Assembly (NCBI RefSeq): GCF_964355755.1
Contig: NC_092672.1
Coordinates: forward strand, 24,984,501 to 25,048,500
DNA: 64,000 bases
From: Antedon mediterranea
Lineage: Eukaryota; Echinodermata; Crinoidea; Comatulida; Antedonidae
Direction: 5' to 3'
The notes under the pieces were generated by a model. The model saw nothing but the letters and a program-made list of their open reading frames with translations, was not told the origin of the DNA and searched no databases. Both the position numbers and the translations under genes were made by a program. Within the stretch, counting starts at the first letter, position 1; each line of letters begins with the position of its first letter. Below, in pieces: positions 55,487 through 64,000 of the stretch.

Positions 55487-55794
55487 TTGTCCCCCTGAAC
55501 AATTTTTTTTTACATTTATTTTTTGATTATGCCATTTTAATATCATATAATAGTTATCCACTTTGACCAAAACTTGGATTGGAAAAAAAATTATTTACCT
55601 GAAAAAACTGTAATTTAAAGCAAACAAGTCAAATTGCCTGCCATACCAATGGATTTTTGGTTTGGTGTCATTTTAGTGAAAACATGATTTTTTCTTCTTT
55701 TTTTCTACGCAATTGATTAACTTGATTAAAACTACAAACAACCTATGAAAGTCTGATTTTATTAATCTTCATTTTTCATGTTTTTGGGGGACAA
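55487..55794 (-). mobile_element. TA-flanked MITE, copy 2
   Basis: The ends are TTGTCCCCC and GGGGGACAA, flanked by TA on both sides (55485-55486 and 55795-55796). It is the inverse of 30576-30866. The 308-bp interior is AT-rich and non-coding. TA duplication plus short inverted ends fits a Tc1/mariner-type MITE. Confidence 0.75.
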
Positions 55795-55796
55795 TA

Positions 55797-56691
55797 CATC
55801 TTTAAAAAAACATAACCTAATGTCCTTGTTCTACATGGAACCCCCGCAGTTTAAACGCGGACAAAACCACAGAAGAATAGCTTCTCTTTGTTGAGCTATA
55901 CTTGCTCACTTTATTTCTATCCATCCGTTCATCCGGTAAACTAAAATAAAAACAAACAGAGAAACAATTGACACGGCGCCATGAAGCACGTCTCTAACGT
56001 ATACTACGGCTTATCATACATAATTCGCCGTTAACATGGGCATACTATCATCATTATGTCTATCAAACCTAACTAATTCATAAGTAAATAATAATATATA
56101 ATATTGTCTCCACACGGAGCATTAAAGGTGTACAACAACGTTAATACAACGTATCGCCTATTGTGCACAGCTCTCATACCATGAACAGTGACTACAACAA
56201 ACCGTGACTAGCCTAATTTACATATCAAGGTATCAAGGTGCGATGTACATACATAACATGGCTCCCTGCAAAAATAAATTATGAAACTGACAGTATCATT
56301 ACTTTTGCTTTGCATACACAACAATAGTGGCTCCTTGACGAGGAATTGATTACAATAATATTAACTACTGACATTCAATGATTGAAGTTTCTCCTTCATC
56401 TAATGTTCAAGCAGTATTGTTATAATTTTTTTATTATTGAGAATTGTCCTATAATTTCACACATAAATTAATTATTCCCTCAGATTTGGAATCAAAATAA
56501 AATGTACATTGACTTAGTAATGTATTTAATAATTGCCCTGATTCAATACACAACTATTAATTTAGATTGTATACTGGCTTTTTCTTTTATCCAAATGTAC
56601 ATATGAAAAACATAAGCACTCATTTTGAGGACTTGTGATGAGTTGAAAAACAAATAACAATATTATCAAGTTAAAGTTCAATACAATTTTT
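55797..56691. other. Non-coding, no feature seen
   Basis: No supported gene. The patch at 55850-56250 is slightly GC-richer but has no ORF. Confidence 0.4.
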
Positions 56692-56816
56692 AGTCGCGTG
56701 GACGCGACTCTATAGTTCACTATGTCGGTTGGTCGGTCTGTCGGTCTGTCTGTCGGTCCGTCGGTCCGGTATCACTATGCGTTTTAGCACGCGACTTATG
56801 GCTGTTGGCCTTGTTT
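56692..56816. mobile_element. AGTCGCGTG-ended element, short copy
   Basis: It starts AGTCGCGTGGACGCGACTCT, then TCACTATGTCGG with GTCTGTCGGT repeats and CCGGTATCACTATGCGTTTT, and ends AGCACGCGACTTATGGCTGT then TGGCCTTGTT. It equals the two outer parts of the long copy at 26555 without its core. Confidence 0.7.
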
Positions 56817-57039
56817 TCGTAATAGTCAAATGAATACAAAACAGAAAATATATGTAAGTTACACAATTTGTTTAAAAAGTAGCATGAAAACATATAAAAT
56901 AAAATACATGATTAAAGGTAATGACCATTACAGGAACCAGAACTTAAAATAAATAAATAAAATCAACAGAAATATAGAAAATAGCATATTATTTTCATCA
57001 GAAAAATTATTATATAAAAGTTTTTCTAATTAGAAACAA

Positions 57040-60000
57040 TGGTTAAATCAAGAATATTCCACTTATATTTGAGGTAAAACATAATTTTTTGTTTAAAATA
57101 ATTGCCAAACTCTGCAATCCTCCAAAAAACATAGCAAACCTCATTTAAACAACAAAAAAGTGATTGAATAAGTGTACAACTCACTTGGTTTATCAATTAA
57201 AATGTAAATATATTTTTGTTAAATACTTTGTGGTTAAGCATCATTTTTGGGTTTAAAAAATAATTTCTAAACCTTCACTCTCGAATTAGAGGGGGCGTAA
57301 TCACCAGCCCAAACAATGTTACAGTACTGTATAAGTAAAACATTTTATTTTAATTTCTTTAAAATACTAATATATTTAGATATTTTATTTGATAAAAATT
57401 GTTGGCAGCCAATAATCCAATTAAAAGACCAAGGAATGCTTCACTTATTAATTTCCATTACAAAAATATAACAATTGTTGTGTGTAAGTTTATATCTAAT
57501 ACAATTTGTTTTAGCCGTATTAATTAATAATTGGTTTGTAGTGAACCATTCACTAGCTTACTTAACTCTAAATTTAAAAAGTTTAACAATACATCAATAT
57601 TGATATAAAGTTGTATATAGCGAAACAACTTGAAAATATCATGGATAACAACATCAAAAGTTTTTTGATAAATCTAGAAAAGTACTTAATAAAATTAATT
57701 GTTTTTAAATGCAGTATTAACAGAATTAGTGAGTTCAAGAAAAGCATGACAAGTGGTATGGTATGCATACATTTTTCAATATTTTTTTTTTAAATGGTTA
57801 AAATTAAGATTGGTAAATATTAAAATATAAAGTACTGTATATCCGTTTTGAAATACAAGATTAACTTAAAATTGTAATATGATTAGGTAAATAACCCATC
57901 ATGAATGATTAATTCTCTTCGTATGTGAGATGGCTTATAATTAATGAGCAACCTTTTTAAGAATCATGCTCTAAACCTTTACTAGAATTCAAATTACTAA
58001 TTATATTAAGCACTTCTGTTTCAGATATAAATGAGAGACTTTATGGGAGGTAGTAATTAAGAGATTAGGTCTTTGGTATTTTTAGGTTATAATTACAGAG
58101 TTTTACACATTTTTGAAAAATAATTTAATTACATTCTGGCTAATTAGGTTTGTATCATAAAAATATTCATCAATCATTTTTTAAACATGAGGTTTATTTT
58201 TACTTTCTTTACCGGGATTAATTACAGAATGTATTACTTCTCATTTGTTATGTTACATTTAATCTGATTGAATTTAGTTTTGTAGCATTTTTTTCTTTGA
58301 AATTTTACAGAGTGCAGTAATATTGTTGCTATACTTTTTATATCTTGAGATATTTGAACATTTATGAATTTGTTAAAGTTTATGCTTATGTTTACTAACT
58401 TTGTTTAGATGGTGTAGGTAGAGTGGTGTCATCCATAGTTGTTTTAGTGTTTGAGTTTTTTTTCTTGAACTGCAAAAAGTATATAAAAAAATGTATCCAA
58501 CATTAGAATTAACTGTATAGTTTAGACGAATCAGTTTGAGAAAGATCAAAGCAAAATGCCCCTATATCTCTATATGTGCGAAAAGGGTAAAAACCCCTTA
58601 ATGCAGGCTACCGTTAGACCACCTCTGGGCCTAGTAAAATTGCAGTAATATTACCGTCACGGTCGTACTGTAAGCCTGATCTGTGTGAAGAGTCCACGAT
58701 ATAAGGCCTGCTTACGCAGCGAAGCATTGATAAATTTGGGACATTTTACTTGATTGAGAAAGACTGTGGCAATTATTTTAGGCCAAATTATTAGATTATA
58801 TCAATATATATTTTTTTAGGTTAAATAATACAATGGAAGAATACGGGCAATAATAATAAAAATATAACAGATGTTGGTCCAAAGATTATTTAACTTGCTG
58901 TAACGTACGTAAGCCTAGGCCCTAGTTAGCATAGTTCTAGCGGGAATATCCTGTGGTGTGCGCTCCTGGTGCTAGCTCATAACAGCTTCTGATAATTAAA
59001 TTTGCGTCTATTTGTAGGCCTAATAGATTTTGTTTCTGTATAATGGCCATCACGATCGGGCAGTTTTAGCACGGAGTGGTGTTGGGCATATTGCCGCAAT
59101 TCTATGTGAAAAAGGCTTAATTCAGTCTGAATGGTCAGACGTCAACCATAATCAATTATTTTTTAAATAGGTAAATGATCAGAGATGTCTGAATTGTACC
59201 GATACCCGATAAAATATCAAAATTGGTAGGCCTATTGTTTGTTTAAAAATAATCAATAAGTAATTCTGCATTAGTTTTTGTAATTCTCTTTGGTTTAGAA
59301 ATCGTAGGGAAAAAAGTACAATAGTTGATAAGATGATATAAAACAATTATTAAATAGATTATGCTTATTAAATTTGATTAAAACAATTTTAATTAAAATT
59401 AAAATTTATAATAACCGCAAAATGTTCTCTATGTTATTTAGATTTCAGTTGACTTTTAAATAAAGCCAATTATAGAATTCTTTTTTGTTTAATGATTTAT
59501 AAAAAGCGAATCTCATATAGTTCTTTTGTCAATAATAAATCTGGTTATATTTTGTAATAAAAAAAATAAATAATTGTGTTCTGAAATGTTCATAACAGTT
59601 TTATTAAATACATTATGCGTATGACAAAGGTGGTGATTTGTTTAGAATTTCTGAATCATAAACTATCAATTGTACATTGTACCTACTTACTGTAAGTCAT
59701 GACCAACATATAGTATATATGTTTAAAGATTACCATTTTTAATCATTTTCCTTCATTAAATGCTTTTTCTGGATGTCGGCAGCCGGCATAAAAGTTTGTT
59801 GCCTTCATAGCCTTAGCTTTTCGAATTACAATGGATCTCTGCGACTGCGCCTATAAATGATAATGTGTCTTAGGCATACTGTAGATCTTCACCTTGATTT
59901 TTCCAGTTCAGTGTGCATTTTTCAATCAAAATATTATTTAAGCCAAGATCAGTTTTAAATATGTCCTTTACAAGTTGCATTGGATCTTTTCCTTGATGTC

Positions 60001-61495
60001 ACCAAATCTTAGGCTGTAGCTTCTAGAATGCCTTTCAACTCGTAGCAATTCAGCTACACATTCATGTGAAACTATCCGTTGTAGTTTTAAATTTATCCTT
60101 AAGTTTTACTTTGAAGTTCCATAACATTTCTGTTTAGCAATGCTTGTTAGCCTTGCTTTAGTGATGCTCTTTCCTTGTCAATCCTAGTATTTATGTCAGC
60201 TGCTAAGCTACCCATTTCACCACTCAATGCATTCATTCAACATTTTTTACTTGGGGTACCTGAGTCTAGGACTCTCTCTTCTTCTCCATCTACAGAGCCA
60301 ACTTTCAAGTCCTACTAGTTCTTTACGCATTTCATGTCTGCCAGCTCTGAAACATATACTAGGGTAATAGGTGAACAAAGTTATAGAGAGAAAATGTTCA
60401 TACTTCAATCGTCAATTATGACGTTATAAACATGGTACCAATCGAAAAAAGTGCGATTTATAAAGTACTACTCCTCCCTTATTCGTTGTAGTACTTCTGC
60501 TCCCGGAAATAGCAAAAAATAACCATATTTGGTAGCAAGGTTATTGATGTGTATGTGACGTTACATCCCGTCTTCTGACGTCATTACAGCTTCTTTTGCT
60601 GTACCCCGAGTATCGCACATTTGTGCTTGTTTATTTATAGCATGTTCAGTAGGCTCAGTTTTTTTACCTATACTATGAATTTGTGTTTTTCTTGTATTCA
60701 TAGTTCGAGATAAAGCACTAATAATGTGTTATGAATACTCAGGCTTATATTCTTAGTAAAATGTAATGACTTTAGAATGATCAACTGTTGGGAATTAAAT
60801 ATTATGCAGAGCAAGTATGTCTTCACTCAGAGATGTCCATAGCACTTTAATTTTACTGTAAATAAGAATTTGAGTTCTCTACACTAAGGTTATTCACATG
60901 ACAGTATGTAATAGTGATATGTAAAAGGAATTTAAATAATAAATCATAATAATCAGAAATAGAAAAATTTATTTAATTAATACAAATTGTTCAATACAAT
61001 TTAAAATATTAATATTCCTGGAGTATTATTACAAATAGATAATCATTTCAATTTGTAGCATTCAAAATACAGTAGGAAGGTTTGTTTATAATTTTGTAAT
61101 TGTATTACTCGATGGGTAGACACCCAAAAAATGTAATTTTTTTTACTCCATCTTTGGTATTGCAATCTTTGAAAATTACCTTTTTATTCAATGAGCTTGC
61201 ATGAATCTTCGACTGTCTGACGTTTTCAATTCTCCTTCTTTTTATTTAGATATATTGTTTTTTGTATCTTCTTTACAACTTTTTTATTATTTTTTCTGGG
61301 AGCCTAGGCGTAAAGTTTTTAAACTTATATAGGTTTCCTTCTACATATACAGTAGTATGTTTTTTATTGGTTATCACAAGTGTTTGTATAATTATTATTT
61401 TATGTATTTTTGTGTGGAGAACATTTATTGAATATTTATTTATTGAATATTGAATAAACAAATCAAAAAAATCATAATATAATAATTTTGTGTAT
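57040..61495. repeat. Segmental duplication block Q, copy 2
   Basis: Matches 24855-26554 and 27631-28900 in the same orientation, 32 kb away. Relative to copy 1 it has extra segments at about 58325-59585 and 60247-60633 and lacks the AGTCGCGTG element. It contains no supported gene. The extra 1.27 kb holds GC-richer patches around 58570-58740 and 58900-59110. Confidence 0.8.
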
Positions 61496-62580
61496 GTATG
61501 CTAAAAATGCCTTAGTAAACATGTGAACTCACATGTTGTATATGAATACCATTGGGCTACTGGTTTAAATTTTGGTTTATATCTAGTAGGACTAACAATA
61601 CAATTAATGTGCATTACTAGAGTAAGCTAAGCTTGTGGCATGTTTTGAAATTAAAATTACCATTTTGATTAACTGGCATATATACAGTAAATGAAATTGT
61701 GAAACTATTGTATATTGTATTGAGTATAGGTGTACTATTTAATGTTATGATTTTCTAAAAACCAAATGATGGTTACCTCACTAATAGAGTTAGCCTAGGC
61801 ATCTAGGCTTATAATAGGCCTACTAGACAATATGTGAAAAGATAATTAAATAAAATACTTTTTGTCTTTTTCTCTTTGGACATTGGAATCAATCATAAAT
61901 ACATTTATATTTTTTTTCTGTTACTTAGATTTTTTTCATTCATACTTCTTAAATTATGTCACTGTAGTAAAAGAATTGTCATGGAATCATTTCATGCAAC
62001 ATGGAAATATTGCTGTTTTAGGACATGACATCATGACTCAGGTTTTCATAGCCATACAAGACTCTCCTAATTTTTACTAATGATTTGTATGGTTTCAGGC
62101 TTTTACTGTTTTTAATATTGTATTGGTGTTATGTGTGTCAGTTATTTTAAACCTAAACTTTTAACTGTTTATGATTTTAATAAACTTCACCAGTGTATTT
62201 TCGTTTTTGAACATGTCGTCAAAAAACTCCCTTCTTATTTTTCAAATTTCTTAAATTTTCTTAACACACTCAGAAATTCACTGTTACAATACTAGAGCCT
62301 CACATGCCCTTCATCTTCTTTTGACTAAACTTACTTTAATTCTACACATGTCCGATATAGTTGCAGTAATTATTTAATGCACTTCCTAATGATATCACAT
62401 GTACCCCGATCTCAAGGAATTGTTTTCTGTATTTTAAGTAAAAAACTACCTTTCTTCAAATCACTAGTATATTTTAAATGATTATTGTCAGCCGTTTTTC
62501 ATCTCCTCTACTACAGTAGTCCAGATCCCTATGTATTTTCGTGTGCAGATCATGGGGAAAGTGTAAACATTGTGTTTAAA
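61496..62580. other. Non-coding, no feature seen
   Basis: AT-rich. A 72-codon ORF at 61862 is unrecognised. TAGGCCTA palindromes near 61800. Confidence 0.4.
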
Positions 62581-63515
62581 ATTGTTTCTAAAATTCATCT
62601 TTGACCTCTGACCTCAATTTGAATGTTTTGACCCATTGAAAACAAAATGGTCATATCTTTGCAACGCTTATTCTAAATGAAATAATTTTAGTGTCAAATT
62701 ATTTGGGAGATGCATATTAATATTCGTTTGATTCTTGGGTTATTGGTATTAATGCTACCCCCTACCCCAAAAATGTCTTTTTATTGCAATTTTGAAGAAT
62801 AATAAAATTATATGACAATGGTATTAATGCACTGCAATTTTTTTCATGTTAACACACATTTTGTTATTCAATGTCAGTAAACACAAGTAACACACAATTA
62901 AAATGAAAAGTGTTGAACAAATTGGAGAAATGTATCTCATTATAGCAAATATTTGCAATTTTGCAAAAGGTCAGTGACCTTTTTGACCTCTACTGACCTT
63001 AAACATGGTTCAATTAATTTTATTAAAATTCTATATGATTAAAAAACACGAATGCTACACAACGACACCAAGATCATACTAATTAGATGTTTGATTCTTG
63101 GGTTATTGCTATTAATGTTACACCCTACCCAAAAAAAATGTATTTTTATTGCAATTTTTAAGAATAAAAAATGATAATTTGTGTATAATGAACTGCAATT
63201 TTAATCTTGTTAACATATATTTTCTTATTCAATATGTCAGTAAGCACAAGTAAAACACAATTAAGATAAAAAATATTGAAAATTGTAGATACGATATTGA
63301 AATTTATCTATATTTTGGGGAAAATTTGCATTTTGCAAAAGTTCAATGACCTTTTGACCTCTACTGACCATAATAATCTTCTGATTAATTTTATTTAAAT
63401 GTTAAAAGATTTTAAAAGATGTATGCTACACAATGTTACTAAGATAATACTAATTAGATGTTGGATTCTTGGGTTATTAGGATAAATGTTACCCCCTACC
63501 CCAAAAAATATTTGA
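62581..63515 (+). repeat. Three degenerate tandem units of about 365 bp
   Basis: The marker GATTCTTGGGTTATT occurs at 62730, 63093 and 63464 (spacings 363 and 371), each followed by ACCCCCTACCCC or a variant. Each unit also has TTTGCAAAAG followed by TGACCT motifs. The copies are well diverged. Confidence 0.8.
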
Positions 63516-64000
63516 AGATAAAACACTGATGATCATTACAAATGACGCAAGTACATACAATGCATCCCTATATTTTTCTTGTTAACATCGATTTTTTCAC
63601 TCTATATGTCCGTGGGAAGAAAATGATACCAAAGAAGTTTAACTGTGGGGGGGGGGGGGGGGGGGTGCACGGTAACTCCCCTCCAGCCCATGGACTATAA
63701 GGTGACAGGGAGAAAATTAAATGAAAATTTTCTCAATAATATTTCTCTGCTCAAATGCTGGATTGTAATGAGTTTTTAATAGTAAATGTGTCCATATAAT
63801 TTATTGTTTGTTAAGTAGCTGGTCTTTTACCACACTGATGTTTAATGTGAAATGGTTAAATGTATTCAGAGTGAGATCTGACAATGTAAATTATCTTAAT
63901 TAAAATCATTTACATTAAAAACTTTCAATTGTATTTATATTATATTTTATTAATTTTAAGTGCTGTTTTTAAAATACAATTGCAGTCTACCAAATCATGG
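63516..64000. other. Non-coding end with a G homopolymer
   Basis: A run of about 19 G lies at 63647-63665. The window ends in TACAATTGCAG followed by TCTACCAAATCATGG, which could be a splice acceptor and exon start, but it is cut off. Confidence 0.4.

Noticed and set aside
63966-64000. Exon start at window end
   Set aside because: An AG acceptor-like site followed by only about 15 bases; too little to support a call.

Overview
This window looks like a piece of an animal nuclear genome, not a prokaryote. It is AT-rich, has no operons or dense ORFs, and carries single ankyrin-repeat exons bounded by AG/GT splice sites, pol III-derived SINEs, LINE, DIRS and DNA-transposon remnants, large minisatellites and a 100-base assembly gap. 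The palindrome TAGGCCTA recurs many times. That habit, together with a 5S-rRNA/tRNA composite SINE and the DIRS family, suggests a marine invertebrate deuterostome, perhaps an echinoderm. The taxon is an inference and cannot be proven from the window.

The only host coding signal I can support is a set of ankyrin-repeat exons on the + strand. Two are intact and exactly 99 bp (33 codons, one repeat): 48200-48298 and 52746-52844. One is dead (3146-3244, with a stop codon and a lost splice donor). One is degenerate and sits in a perfect 349-bp tandem duplication (about 9508-9606 and 9857-9955). The window is probably intron and intergenic sequence of an ankyrin-rich locus expanding by segmental duplication. 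One block occurs three times (about 13.0-18.8 kb, 31.8-48.9 kb and 50.8-53.4 kb). A second block occurs twice (24.86-28.9 kb and 57.04-61.5 kb). Comparing the copies reveals several filled and empty insertion sites.

The best-preserved functional unit is a DIRS-type tyrosine-recombinase retrotransposon at 38696-44146 on the minus strand. It has a Gag-like ORF, an RT/RNase H/methyltransferase-like ORF and a tyrosine recombinase ORF with its catalytic residues visible. Its 157-bp inverted terminal repeats match perfectly, and an internal complementary region abuts one block matching each end. This is the complete set of parts expected for circle formation and recombinase integration. One blemish is an apparent frame break at a six-base homopolymer near the start of the RT region.

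Other mobile elements, left to right: Helitron-like 3' ends (289, 30123); a TTAA-flanked inverted-repeat element in two opposite copies (6910, 14476), each with nested insertions; a Harbinger-like fragment with a Myb/SANT-like exon (11530); a 5'-truncated LINE (17876); a solo DIRS end (20166); an RNase H pseudogene (24120); an AGTCGCGTG-ended family (26555, 31577, 56692); a TA-flanked MITE (30576, 55487); a tRNA SINE (32516); a 5S/tRNA SINE (38107); and a 1.8-kb element with 34-bp inverted repeats (46115).

Minisatellites are unusually concentrated: 73/75-bp units at 16.6-17.6 kb, 21-bp units at 34.15 and 44.39 kb in opposite orientations, about 21-bp units at 34.9 kb, about 20-bp units at 35.9 kb, and 36-bp units at 49.3 kb. 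Long ORFs inside these arrays are by-products of periods divisible by three.
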